From assembly GCF_030272615.1 (NCBI RefSeq), contig NC_081415.1, positions 604,147,644 to 604,211,643 on the forward strand: 64,000 nt of DNA. The letters are read 5' to 3'. This stretch comes from Cryptomeria japonica (taxonomy: Eukaryota > Streptophyta > Pinopsida > Cupressales > Cupressaceae). Shown here in pieces: positions 23,868 through 35,599 of the stretch (the stretch's first letter is position 1; each line of letters opens with the position of its first letter). A program made the translations under genes and the position numbers. The notes below the pieces were generated by a model, which searched no databases, was not told the DNA's origin, and saw only the letters and a list, made by a program, of their open reading frames with translations.

Positions 23868-25020
23868 TCTTAATTATAAGTTTAAAACATTTAATAAATA
23901 TAGAATATTTTTCATCTAATATTCATATTTGTTCATTCATTTGTTCATAAATTCAATATATATTTATTGATGCATTTTAAATTATTCATAACTATTTTAT
24001 GTTACACTCAAAAGTGCTATTATTGTATTATACTATACACCTCTTTCATATTTATTACGAGTTTAAAATATTTAATTAATTTAGAATATACTTTCACTTA
24101 ATACTCATATGTGTTCATTTATTTTGTTGAGTAAAAATTATAGAATGGTAAGAACAAACTAACATTGTAAATCAACTCAACAAACATAAATTTCCTATAT
24201 GAAAACTATTTTATGGTGAATTTTAGAATACAATTGTTTAACTATATTAGAAATAAGTACTCTACATTTAATAAACACTCCTTTCATCTTGATTATAAGT
24301 TTAAAACATTTAATAAATTTAGAATATATTTTCACCTAGTATTTATATTTGTTCATTCATTTGGTTGAATAACAATTATATGCGTTTGTAAATTCAATAT
24401 ATACTTTTTGATGCATTTTAAATTATTCATAAATATTTTATGTTACATTCAAAGTTATTATTATTGTATCAATGAAATGATGAATATTAAATTGTATTTG
24501 CTTAATTTAGATTTAAAAGAAGTTAGACTTAAAAGAAATAAGATCCTTACATTTGATATTGCATGATTTACTTTAAAAAACACTTCTTTCATGAAAACCT
24601 TTAATTAATTTAGAATATACTTTCACCTAATACTCATATGTGTTCATTTATTTGGCTTAGTAATATTATCGAATGGTAAGAAAAAACTAACATAGTAAAT
24701 CAACTCAACAAACATAAAAAAAAAAATTAACTAAAAGAAAACTATTTTATGTTGAATTTTAGATTACAATTGTTTAATTGTAACTAGGTGAAAATATTTT
24801 GATGCTAGTTAATTAATCAATTGAGATTAAAATAAATAAGTACTCCACATTTAATTAATAGTCCTTTCATCTTGATTATAAGTTTAAAACATTTTATAAA
24901 TTTAGAATATACTTTCACCTAATTTTTATATTCATTCATTCATTTGGTTCAATAACAATTCTATGTGTTCATAAATTCAATTCAATGTATACTTTTTGAT
25001 GCATTTTAAATTATTCATAA
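23868..25020. repeat. AT-rich tandem array with two alternating modules
   Basis: A module beginning cctttcatcttgattataagtt recurs at about 23868, 24270 and 24852. A second, related module beginning ctttcat…ttaattaatttagaatatac recurs at about 24040 and 24585. Shared words include tttagaatatactttcacctaat and gatgcattttaaattattcataaata. The full unit is about 400-580 bp. The last unit is cut at 25020 in ttcataaata, and the missing continuation (ttttatgttaaactcaaaattatt) appears at 53040, 28 kb away. Confidence 0.7.
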
Positions 25021-25246
25021 ATAATGTATGTTTTGGATTAAGGCAAAAATGGGTTTTGAAGGGACCCCGAAACCCTTTACAAAATGATTCTAAGAGGAAT
25101 AGAATTAGAGATTAACATCCAAAACAAAACGGGCTGCATGGAAAAAGCATTAGAAACAACAGCCAAAGAGACAAAAAAATCTTAGTCGGGTACAAAAAGA
25201 CAACAAGGAAACCAAATCCAAACATAGACATAACCAACAACTAGAA
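25021..25246 (-). other. 3' tail of the LINE-linked frame K
   Basis: Reading on the minus strand gives a hydrophobic stretch and then the end of the large insertion whose other end is the LINE at 53038. It directly continues the K sequence found on the other side of element A (31756). No poly(A) tail is obvious. Probably 3' untranslated sequence. Confidence 0.5.
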
Positions 25247-25990
25247 TGTTGGCATATGCACACTCCAATGAGACATTGTATGTGATTGAAGGTTTTGTCA
25301 TTGATGGCAACCTTGCAATCCTATGGCACCGGCAAATACATTATACTGGCATCAGCAGATCAAACTCTACACCGGCACCAACACAGAAGAAAAGAAGTAT
25401 ACCGACACAAAAGAAAAGAAGTATACCGGAACAGAGGCTGACATGATTTTTGTTATACAATATTTTGTTTATTATTATAAGCCATTTGTAATAGTGATGC
25501 AGGAGCATAAAAGAAAATATAGGCAGACCTAATGTGCGAAATATAGGTCAAGGGGTATATGTAAAGAACAAAGCAGGAACCGGTACTGAATCTGGCATTA
25601 AAGATGCTATTGTAAAGCAGTACAAGTTATTGGATTTGTATAATCCTTATTGTGATTCAATGTTACTTCCCATTGAGCAGTAAGCTCTAGGCTGTTGGCC
25701 TTCCTGCATGTGCAGGCCACTATTGTACGTAATATTCTCTTATTGGCCAGTGAGTGAATATTGTGGGTCACAAATCCCATCGAGGTTTTTCCCACACCGA
25801 GTTTCCTCGTTAAACATCTTGTGTTATGTTGTACTTTTCAAGTGGATGTTCTTGATTCTATTTATTGCATTATTTCTTACATACCGGTACACTATTATAT
25901 TATGTGCTGCATGTTTTAAGTTAAGAAATTCCAACTACCAGTTAGATACTGATTCACCCCCCCCTCTTAGTATCTGTGGGACCCCTAACA
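25247..25990 (+). repeat. 5' LTR of element A
   Basis: 744 bp from TGTTGGCATATGCACA to GACCCCTAACA; the matching 3' LTR is at 31011-31755. Compared with it, this copy lacks about 50 bp containing the TATA box (between cctattataagcc and atttgtaatag near 25483). It has a short tandem duplication (agaaaagaagtata…) near 25385-25430 and an extra segment (aagaaattccaacta) near the end. The flank tagaa (25242-25246) does not match the 3' flank caaaa well. Confidence 0.9.
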
Positions 25991-25991
25991 A

Positions 25992-26003
25992 TTGGTATCA
26001 AAG
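25992..26003 (+). other. Primer binding site of element A
   Basis: TTGGTATCAAAG directly follows the 5' LTR, a diverged complement of plant initiator-Met tRNA. It supports a copia-type (Sirevirus-like) replication route. Confidence 0.85.
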
Positions 26004-26061
26004 TTTGGTCCTCTATTTTCAGAAGCCTAACAACTTGAGGAAGATCTTGTTTCCAGTAAAG

Positions 26062-27252
26062 ATGGAAAATCTGATGAAGCAACTTGAAGGAGCTCTTAAA
26101 GACTATGATGTAGAGAAGTTGAAAAATATCAAACTAGAAGATGATTTAAGGGCAGATCAGGATATCATTTAGGCACTTCAAGAAAATTTTACTGTTGCAA
26201 GAAATAAGAGAAGAGAACTTTGTGAAAAATTGCAAAATGAGAATGATGAAAAGGAATCACTTAATGATATGATAAGCAAGTTGAAACAAGAGAACATGAC
26301 AACAAAAAATGAAATGCAGGATATGACTATGAGATTTTGCAAAGAGATTGAGGATAGGAAGAAGAATGAAGAAGAATTGACTAGAAGACTAAGTGATGCA
26401 GCAAATGAAAATACAAGACTCATCTATGAAAATGACATGTTGAAGACAGATCTGATGCATACTCAGAATGACTCAAATGAACTGATGAGACAAAAAAAAA
26501 TCTTGGAAAGAGAACTAGAAACTGCAAATCAACACAAAGAAAAATTCAAGAAAAGCTTAGAGGAACTTGGCACCTTGCTGAAGAATCAAAAACCTAAAGG
26601 TGACACTTCTGGAATTAGCTTTGAAGTTGGTGAAAGCTCCAGTACTGCAAATACTTGGGATCACAGCAAACTGGTAAGACAACCTAATGCTTATAAATTC
26701 AATGGTAAATGCTTTAACTGCAATAAGTGTGGTCATAGAGAAAATGAATGTAGATCTAGAAATTATCAGAATATCATCGCACCCACCGGTCAATGTTCCA
26801 AATGCAACAAAGTTGGTCACAACTCTGAAAACTGTAGAATGAATGTAAGATGTTATGTTTGTGGAAGATTTGGACATTTATCTAATCAATGCAGAACACA
26901 AACCGACATAGGTTATGGGAAAGCTATTCAGAAGAATAGTGTAACTTGTTATGCATGTAACAAGATTGGGCATATTGCTAAATTTTGTAGAAGTAAAAGA
27001 ACACTGGTAAACAACAAAAGTGCTAGCTTGAAAGGTAAAGAAAAATTTGAAGAGGTTAAGCAAGAATTCTCAAAACAATGGATTAGGAAAGTTGATCTAA
27101 ATATCAGGAATACTCCTCCACCAGTAGAACAAACCAATACTTCACCACTAGGATAGAGTGATGCTTCACCAGAAGGACAAAGTAGTGCTCCACCGATAGG
27201 AAGTTCTTCATCAATTGAAGAAAATTTCCTTAAGGGTTTGGTAATCTATTGA
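26062..27252 (+). pseudogene. Element A Gag-like coiled-coil protein with four CCHC knuckles
   Basis: Starts at ATG 26062 (MENLMKQLEGALKDYDVEKL). One frame runs to 27252 with nonsense codons only at 26170 (TAG) and 27154 (TAG); sibling B has Glu at the first site. Residues about 1-180 are a long charged coiled coil. Four Cx2Cx4Hx4C knuckles follow: CFNCNKCGHRENEC, CSKCNKVGHNSENC, CYVCGRFGHLSNQC and CYACNKIGHIAKFC. The tail is Ser/Pro-rich. Knuckles bind RNA in Gag proteins; particle formation is inferred. No protease, integrase or RT follows. The N-terminal half does not resemble any capsid fold I can name. Confidence 0.85.
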
Positions 27253-27519
27253 TACATGTGCTATTACTCCCTCGGTTAGAGATAAGAAGTTGAAAATTAC
27301 TTATTACCAGCAAATAATGTTAAGTGAATACTTAACCAGCATGCAATTAATGTGGTAGATGGCGAAAACACACTATAAAGATAAGGTTTTGGCTCCATTT
27401 CATTTCACCGATATTTCAAATTTTCAAAGAGCGTGAAGACTCTGAGCTAAGGCATTTCAAGCAAGAAGCAAGCACAGTCCAATCAATCATCCATCCAAGG
27501 TAGTAAAAGGTATTTAATC

Positions 27520-30500
27520 ATGGCATCCACCTCTGCAATTGAATACATAGAAAACCCTACTATTGTTGAGGTAATAAAAAGACCTAGGCCCGTATTTCAG
27601 TTAGTTCCTGAAATAGCAAAGAAGGATGATACCTTAGGTGCATTTTCTTAAATTCTTAAGGGAGTTGTTTATGCTGAAGACCCCTGAATGTACATCCACT
27701 ATAACATTGAAGAGTTAGGAGATGAGGAAATCAAAACCATGTATAAAACTGTGATATGTGATGATACCGACAATGTAAAGGATGAACACAAAATCATTGA
27801 GACCCTAAGATTTACAGAGATCCTTAGCAATCCTAAATTTCCAAAGGATGTGATTAGGATAGCTTTAAGCAGGGTACATGGAGAATTTTTTTAGTTAGAT
27901 GCAATCCATAAGATCACCAAGGAAGCCGTGAAAGCTGTCATAGGGTTACCAACCCTGGGTAAAAGGCCAGATAAAACCAAGAAGGTTTCCAATGACCTAG
28001 TATAAAACTAACTGGTGCAACATTTGACAAGAGGTCTCTAAGGGTTAATGATGTAAAAGATATCAATGTGAGATTCATCAGTATGATATTAGTTTATAAA
28101 GCAACTCATGCTAATAGACTTAATTCAGTTTCAAGTTTATGCATTAAGAGTATTCATGACATGGTCACAGACAATGCAAAAATTGACATATGTGAATGGT
28201 TAAAGGATGAACTAATTGACAACCTTGGAAAGATCAAGAAGGACAAGAAAGGAACTTCAAATTTGGAAATCTATTAGTATGCCTAATGCTACACATAACA
28301 AAATAAGTTACCGGTATAGGTTACAAAGAACTTGGATATGACACACTGGTAGGAAAACAATTGACTGAACTATTCAGTAACATGGGTGAGAACAAGGAAA
28401 GCAATATTAATGACTTTTTTCAAGCATTAAAGACCAAAATGAAGAAAAGAGTAAGGTTATCATAGAAGATTGTAGACAAATACAAAGATGATATATGCTT
28501 TGTCATCAAGAAAGATGAAATATGGATGGAAGCGGTCATCCCAAGGACAGTCTGGGTAACCGAGATGGGATATGAAATAGATGATCACATAGTTGAAACA
28601 TATGCCAAAGCACTTCTGGAAGCCCCCAGAGAACCAAAAGAAGAAATATTTGGTAGTGCTGAAACCATAGAAAGCCAAATTCAATCAAAGAAAAGGGTGA
28701 AAAAGGTTGAGGCAGTTGTAAGGAAAGGGTCCAGACAAGCAAAAGCCATTAAGGAAAATGTATTGAAGAAAACCAGCATAACAAAGGATGAGTTAGTAGC
28801 TCCACAGCCTGAAACTCACCTATCACTGGTAGGTACTTCTTCAGGAAGTGACATGCATGTAACTTTTAAAAGAGTTGTAAGGAAAAGAGATCCCTCACCG
28901 ATAACCACACCTTCACCTAGGAGGACAAGGCAAAAGCAACAAGTAGTGAGATCTCTGGTTAGAAAGGCCACACCAAAGAAGAAGCTGACACCTAAGAAGA
29001 AGAAAAGGACAAAAAAAGATTTGGCCCCTCTTGATATACTGTTAAATGAAATCATAGAGGAAGGTAAACTGAAAAACATAGTGAAAATATATGACACTCT
29101 AGTAGTTGATGAAAAAGAACAAATTGAGAACAGTGTTATACTACATATGGACATGTACAAGAAATTTTTGATGGAAGTAGTAGATGAAATTCCTAATGAA
29201 TTATTCAAAAGACTTGAGGCAAGAAGATAGGCAGTGATAGAATTGGATAAGAAAATAAAAATTGAGAAGTTACTTTCTCTATATCCAGTAAACTCTCCAA
29301 ATGAAATTGATGATTTGATTGTTCAAGCAAACCAGTCAGTATTCTCTACTGCACACTAGCATATTTCACTAATGGCAGGAAGAGTTAATGAAGTAACAGA
29401 GGAAATAGAAGATGGATGGGATATATTCCTAGTTGAGAAAGAAAAACAAGAAGAGTACAGGAACCCTAAACCTATAAAGGTTTATCAGAAAGATAGAGAC
29501 AAGGGGAAAGGTAAAGTTGGTGGACCACCAAGCATCAAAGTTAAAGACAACTTACCCCCACCTTCTTTAAATACTCCACCGATGAAAACAACAACTACTG
29601 AAGATCAACCAATAGTTGAGAGTGTGGATGTAGAGGATAATAATCCTAATTCTGAAGTTCTATACACTATGGATGTTGATACTTAGAAGATCAACATAGT
29701 AGTAGATAAAGATACAACTAAAAAAGTCAGATATGGCTAGTGAGCCTTCGGTAGTAGGGGAAACTGATAAACTGGCAGATGATAAAGAGAAAAAGGTAGA
29801 GACTTAGTCACAGACTGAGGCAATTCAACATACAAAGAAACAAACAGAGCAAAAGGCTCCAGAACAACAACAACCAGAATAGGTACATAAGGAAACAATG
29901 CCACCGGCAACCAGAGAAGTAGGAAAACTAGTACTTAAAGAAATATAGACACAAACTGACCTACCAGAGGTCAATACAAGCTTGGTAACTTCCACTGATA
30001 CTCAAATTGTTGGATCATCATCATCATACAAATCAACAAATGTGACTGAGGTATTACTTGATTCTATCAAGAAAATAACCGACTGCAGCTCACAGGCTTA
30101 GAAAGCAATTGATGATACCATACCAATTTTGAAGGTAATTGCACCTAACTGTAATATAGATAACAAGGATTCTTTAAGACAATTGGACACACTGTGTAAA
30201 TATATCTCAGAGAACATTGAGAAAATAAAGGAAGATTCAGTAAAGGGTAAGGTAGAAATTGAAAAGCAGAAATTCTTTGATGAGGAAATAAAGAAGTGTA
30301 ATAGATATTTTGACACACTTCTACCAAAATTATGTAGTTTGTTGAAAGAGTACAAAAATTTGTACAAAGATACCTGTAAAACAAACTTTTTGACTGTAGA
30401 TATTGATAAGAAAATAAGTAAGGTACAGGACGAGATAAATAAACTTGCAGACAGCTTTGTCAACTCCCCTGATACACTATCAGTTTTTGAAGAGAAGATA

Positions 30501-30797
30501 TCAAATTTTGAGGAAGAACTACTCAAATTGGAAAGAGAGAAAGAAAGAATAATAAATAAGGCAAAACATTTGAGATCTAAACTAAGTCCAAGATTGGACT
30601 ATCTAGCATCTCTGTGGAAGGAAACTTCCGAGGCACTAATACAAGGAAGCAAAACACCAGTAGAGCATTTGCAACATCTCACCGGTACAATGAAGAGAAC
30701 TGAGACAATAATAAAAGATAGTAAGAAGTTTATGGATGGTATAAACTTGATTTTGGGAGATCTTTTTCAGATTATAACCACCCATCTACAAGGTTGA
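27520..30797 (+). pseudogene. Element A second reading frame (ORF2), unknown function
   Basis: Starts at ATG 27520 (MASTSAIEYIENPTIVEVIK). Homologous by eye to the B protein at 58638 along its whole length. Stops after GAFS (about 27649), after AEDP and after GEFF, plus shifts near 28005 and 28260-28520, break it. Open parts are 28526-29230, 29372-29686 and 30129-30797, ending HLQG. Order: N-terminal domain of about 300 residues (EELGDEEIK, LSRVHGEFF, VIGLP), a basic Lys-rich patch (TPKKKLTPKKKKRTKKD), a helical segment, a Pro/Glu-rich linker, then a coiled coil of about 220 residues. No transmembrane segment or enzyme motif was seen. Confidence 0.75.
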
Positions 30798-30850
30798 GTT
30801 TATGGATAGCTGAACTTACAAACTCTACTGACATCTTGACAACCTTTGTC

Positions 30851-30869
30851 ATTGATGCCAAAGGGGGAG
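30851..30869 (+). promoter_or_regulatory. Upstream duplicate polypurine tract of element A
   Basis: ATTGATGCCAAAGGGGGAG lies about 139 bp before the nearly identical main tract. The same duplicated arrangement is found in B (55173-55192) and C (49311-49330, decayed). Multiple polypurine tracts are known in Sirevirus copia elements. Confidence 0.65.
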
Positions 30870-30989
30870 TAGTGGGATGAGAGAGTTCAAAACACACGAA
30901 TCGTATGCTCAAGGGGAGCTCTCACAATTTTGGTAACATTTTTGGACTGCACACTTTTGAACACTTTTTGAAATTTCTCATGTGTTGTC

Positions 30990-31010
30990 ATCAATGCCAA
31001 AGGGGGAGAT
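30990..31010 (+). promoter_or_regulatory. Polypurine tract of element A
   Basis: ATCAATGCCAAAGGGGGAGA ends directly at the 3' LTR. It primes plus-strand DNA in LTR retrotransposons. Confidence 0.85.
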
Positions 31011-31755
31011 TGTTGGCATATGCACAATCCAATGAGACATTGTATGTGATTGAAGGTTTTGTCATTGATGGCAACCTTGCAATCCTATGGCACCAGCAAA
31101 GACATTATACCAACATCAACAGATCACACTCTACACCGACACCAACATAGAAGAAAAGAAGTATATCGACATAGAGGCCGACAGGATTTTTGTTATACAA
31201 TATTTTGTTTATTATTATTAGCCGACTTGGCAAATTGTAAAATGACTCTTATATAAAGGAGATCATTGTAGACATTTGTAATAGTGATGCAGGAGCATAA
31301 AAGAAAATATTAGGCAGACCTAATGTGTAAAATATAGGTCAAGGGGTATATGTAAAGAATAGAGCAGGAACCAGTACTAAATCTGGCATTAAAGATGCTA
31401 TTGTAAAGCAGTACAAGTTATTAGATTTGTATAATCCTTATTATAAGTTAGTGTGACTTCCCATTGGGCAGTGAGCTCTAGGCAGTTGGCCTTCCTACAT
31501 GTGCAGGCCCCTATTGTAAGTAATATTCTCTTATTGGCCAGTGAGTGAATATTGTGGGTCACAAATCCCACCAAGGTTTTTCCCACACCAGGTTTCCTTG
31601 TTAAACATCTTGTGTTATGGTGTACTTTTCATGTAGATGTTCTTGATTCTGTTTATTGCATTATTTCTTGCATACCAGTACACTGTTATATTATGTGTTG
31701 CATGTTTTAAGTTACTGATTCACCCCCCCTCTCAGTATCTGTGGGACCCCTAACA
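31011..31755 (+). repeat. 3' LTR of element A
   Basis: 745 bp, TGTTGG…CCTAACA, similar throughout to the 5' LTR. It keeps the region missing from the 5' LTR, including TATATAAA at 31250-31257. The LTR pair shows many substitutions as well as indels, so the insertion is not recent. Confidence 0.9.
31250..31257 (+). promoter_or_regulatory. TATA box in the 3' LTR of element A
   Basis: CTTATATAAAGGAG is a canonical TATA context. It is absent from the 5' LTR through a deletion, so this copy probably cannot make its own genomic RNA. Confidence 0.65.
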
Positions 31756-32918
31756 CAAAAAACAACACAGACCCAGTTACATAAGGCTTTTGAGGGTCTC
31801 ACTGAATTCAACCTCAAGGACATTCATTATATCAACAACAATCTTCATAGCTTTGTAATCCATGTTCTGAATAGCCACTTTTTTCTTCATATTCCGACGG
31901 GTCCCTGTGCAAGGTCCTTCTCCAGCCTAAGCTACCTTAGCATCATCTCAAATAATGACAAAAACCCTATCCTGCTACTCCAGACTATTCACCATAGTGT
32001 TCATAACAACCACACTCTGTTTGACAATCTTGTTACTGCTTGCCATTATAGTTTTGAGGGTGTCCTAGATCTTGTTATAGCCTTTCTCAATATGGGTAAT
32101 GTGATCCTCCATCTTTTTCTTCAGTTGATCAACCTCTTCACCCATCTTCTTGATGCAGTTCATAACCAACTTCTTCTCATCCTTAGTTCCATTCCCCACA
32201 TTGTTCTGATTACCTTGAGTAGAACAAACAAGAATCACTTCCATTTTGCTTCCCAGGGCTCTTTGGTTAATCCTTATCTCCTTTAGTTCAATGAACAACC
32301 ATTTGAACATGCTAAAAGTGTCAATAGCATGTTCATGTGACATACCGAACACATTATCAAAATCCTCCCTCTTATCATTAAGCTCAACACTCTTGAAATG
32401 AAGGTCTTCGATTCTAATCACATGCACATTACCAACCTCCTTATTGGATGAAGGAGAGGTCGTGGCATTGTGGCACTCAAGGTCCTTACCATCTTCTATC
32501 TTCTCACTAGAAGAGGGGGTGCCATTCTCAACAAAAGTAGAGGAGGCAGACATAACAGTATTATTTTTCCCTTTTTTACTCTTCCTCACCTTAAGTTTAG
32601 AACTCGAGGGTTTTTGAATTTTAGATTTTTTCAGGGGGGAACACCCTTCGGACCTAGAGCTAGAAGCTTCATTGTCTGACTCGCCTGCACTAGTATCTTC
32701 ATTCTTAGAAGAAATGTGGATATAAACATCAGGGGGAGGAAGACCATGAAAATGGGCATCACTAAGGACTAGCAGGTCTTCGTGCAAGATAGGAAACTTG
32801 GAAGGGTTCTTGCGGTGGTCACTAAAATTAACCCTAAGAGGAGACATAAGATAGAAAGGGAAAACATCCTCACACCATGGTGGAAATGATTCAATATAAC
32901 AAAGTGATGACCATACAT
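31756..32918 (-). pseudogene. Frame K, middle and C-terminal part, between elements A and C
   Basis: The main open stretch ends at 32065. After the LTR of C it reads VWSSLCYIESFPPW, FPFYLMSPLRVNFSDHRKNP, then a Ser-rich acidic and basic linker (SSSKLKVRKSKKGKNN) and a C-terminal coiled coil (MGEEVDQLKKKMEDHITHIE). An alternative frame at its start (VYGHHFVILNHFHHGVRMF) joins smoothly with NYLTLNGHYTR on the far side of element C (about 50440), so K was continuous before C inserted and has a shift near 32865. It continues with stops to 31756 and across element A to 25246. Function unknown; resembles accessory reading frames of plant retroelements. Confidence 0.65.
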
Positions 32919-33205
32919 TGGTTGGCAATTGACACTCAATTGATTGGTTTCAATATGTTGTCATTGATGGTAACATGTCTTGGCTTCATATTTTGGTTTG
33001 ATTGATTATCGACAAACACTTCACCCACACCAACACTGGCACTAGCAGGTATCTTCACCATTTGGAAGGAATTATTTGGGTACTAGTATTGTAGGCTAAC
33101 ATGACTTCATCAAGTTATTGGTAGTGAAGGCCAACATCATTTTGGAAGATCTCACATCAACAATTGATCTTGATATTTATGTATATATTTTATTGAGCCG
33201 ACTTG
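32919..33205 (+). repeat. 5' LTR of element C, first part
   Basis: Matches the start of the 3' LTR of C at 49509 (attgacaaccaattgattg…ttggaaggaatt…gggtactg). It is cut at GAGCCGACTTG by element D, and the LTR resumes at 44134. Confidence 0.85.
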
Positions 33206-34464
33206 TGTCTACTCCAACTATAATAATAATAACTCTAATTGAAATCTCAATCCAAAGTTTGGACAATCATCTGGTAAAGTTACTATTTTCATGGCTAGTG
33301 TTCATTTAGCTATCAACCCAAGGACGTGAAACTTGAAATGGGTTTGCACTATATATGCACTAAGCTCCTTCAATGGCTATTCCGCATTGCTGCAGTAACT
33401 AACATTATGCAGAAAGGAATAGAAAGAATGGAAATTGTAGAAGGCTACATGAAAACTTATAAAAACTATGCTGGAATGATCTAATGTAAATAACATAAAA
33501 AACTCTATTCTGACTTGGCTACAGGAACAGTCAGTGGATCTATTTCTAGTGGTTGCAGGAACAATCCAGGCATGAACTTCTGCTGCAACTAAAGGAGAAA
33601 TAATTTCAATGAACATAAACACAGGATCACTCACCAGGTGGGCCCCCTTGGATGAGTGATATAAAGCTTCCAGCAAAATACTTTTAACAGATCAGAACAA
33701 CATATTTTTCATTCATTTCTTCTTGAAAATGATTACATGTTCTGAAAGAAAAACTCCAGAATGCTTGCCAAAATTCTCTGCTCTATTTCTTTCTATTTGT
33801 CTAACCTCTAAGAAAAAGGAAGAGCTTATTATAAAGCAAAGGTCAACTACAATGGACAACTCAAATCACGCCCAGAAGAAGAGGTGGAAGATTGACAGAT
33901 GAAGAAGATAACTAGAGCTTGGCTATAGGAAACACGGATCTAAACTGAACCACAGTCTTTGCACGCCGCAGTGATATTTTGCAAACTCAATACCCTCTAG
34001 AGTTAAACTCCCATAGTGATATATGGCTGCTCTGGTTATGCCATATCTTGCACTCATTCAGCTCCTCTTCAATTTGATCTCTAGCTATCTCATACATGAT
34101 TCTTCATTCCTTAGGCGTGAAAGGAGAAGATCCATTGCAACATCATTTATTATCTACACTAAACAAAAACAACATACAAGGACATGCATACGTATTTTAC
34201 TTAATTAATACATTCATTAACTCACATATAACATTATCCCAAATAATCTGCATAATAATAGGAATAGACCACTCGGCTACAGGAATAGATTGGCATGGCT
34301 GCATGAATAGACCGGCAAAATTCGAACACGATTTCATAAGTTCAGATTTACACATGGAATACATCTAGTCAATTCACAATACTTTATTACCATAATGCAA
34401 CCCAAAAGATGTTAAAAACCTAAGAGTTTTGATGGTAAAAACATGACAAAGTATCAACTTATCA
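33206..34464 (-). repeat. 3' LTR of gypsy element D
   Basis: 1259 bp. Plus-strand ends are TGTCTACTCC and ACTTATCA; the partner is at 42871-44128 and is highly similar along its whole length. The 5-bp flank ACTTG (33201-33205) is repeated exactly at 44129-44133, a perfect target-site duplication. Confidence 0.95.
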
Positions 34465-34480
34465 TGCCCCCAAGCTTTAA
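34465..34480 (-). promoter_or_regulatory. Polypurine tract of element D
   Basis: The minus strand reads AAAGCTTGGGGGCA next to the LTR, the form typical of Athila and related gypsy elements. Confidence 0.8.
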
Positions 34481-35599
34481 GAGTTTGTTGATCCTACAAC
34501 AAAAAGAAAATTTTTGATTCTCGTTGTAACCCTTAAATCACCAACAGTGCCCTGACCTATCCCCCCTGAAGCCAAGTTCCAATAACATCCTTTCATTTTT
34601 TCCAGCCTGGCCCATCTAGTTGTTTCTTTTGTGAATACATCATAATTCTGCTCTGTTGGCTGGCATGCCAAGAGTGGCCACATAAGGATCAGAGGTTGAA
34701 AGATCAATGGTAGCCAGTTGTTGGCTTTCTCCCTATCTAACTGTATGTATCTAGAGGCTCTTTGCATGGCTGCATGAAAATTTTGTAATGAGTAAGGTTC
34801 TCCCTATTTTAAATGTTCTAGTAGATTATTCCAGTGCTAAGTTAATCCTTCCATTGTAGTTGTCCTACTAGTTTGAACCAAATGCTCATATCCTTGACAA
34901 ACTTCTTCTCTCATTGGAAGCACTATTTTACTAACATCATCTCTTATTAGTAACTTTTTCCAATCATAATAAAGAACCCTTGGTTCTTGTGATTCCCCTC
35001 TTAATGGCAATGGACAGTCAAGCTCTAATTTTTCATACTCCCTGGCCTGTGGCCCTATGATAATCTCATTTTGGATTCATGACATTAAAGCTCTGATATG
35101 GATATCCCCAATATACAATAAAGGATTCCACTCCCTATCTGAAGGTACAACATAGTTATGTAAATATAATTCACATAGAAATTTTTTCACAATAGGTGGA
35201 GAGGTTGGATAAGCAGAAAAGAATTCTTTAGGTGTTTCTAAGGAAGGATTAAGGTCCCCAACAATGCGGTTTAATTTGAAGTTCAGATACTGCTCTTTCG
35301 ACTATACTGCATAAATTCTTGGAGGTTCCCTACACTGCATCAACTCAGGAACTATACCATAAATTATTTCTACCTTAGCTTCTAATTCTTCAATTCTGTT
35401 ATCTCTCTTTTCAATCTCTTTTGTTGTTTATCAATAATCCCTTGCAACCTATCCTTCTCTATTTCCCATTGTCTATAAAATGTTAAAGCAATAGATAAAA
35501 TACTTAGGGATGAAGGAGGTCTTATAGGTACTACCTTAGATCACATAATTTATTCAATAAACTCCTCATTCTGAGCTGGCATACCTCCCATATTTTCCT
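34481..35599 (-). other. Element D 3' non-coding or fully decayed region
   Basis: Only short open stretches with many stops are seen between the accessory frame and the polypurine tract. A Lys/Glu-rich helical remnant lies near 35400-35560. It may be the decayed end of the accessory protein. Confidence 0.4.

Noticed and set aside
28816-29208. Minus-strand open stretch of 130 codons, and similar ones at 30098-30526 and 56293-56691
   Set aside because: They lie antisense to ORF2 coding sequence and are hydrophobic shadows of its Lys/Glu-rich text.
25242-31760. A target-site duplication around element A (tagaa and caaaa)
   Set aside because: Only 3 of 5 bases agree, so I do not claim one.
31741-32286. 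Plus-strand frame of 181 codons
   Set aside because: It overlaps the LTR end of element A and is antisense to the better supported frame K.
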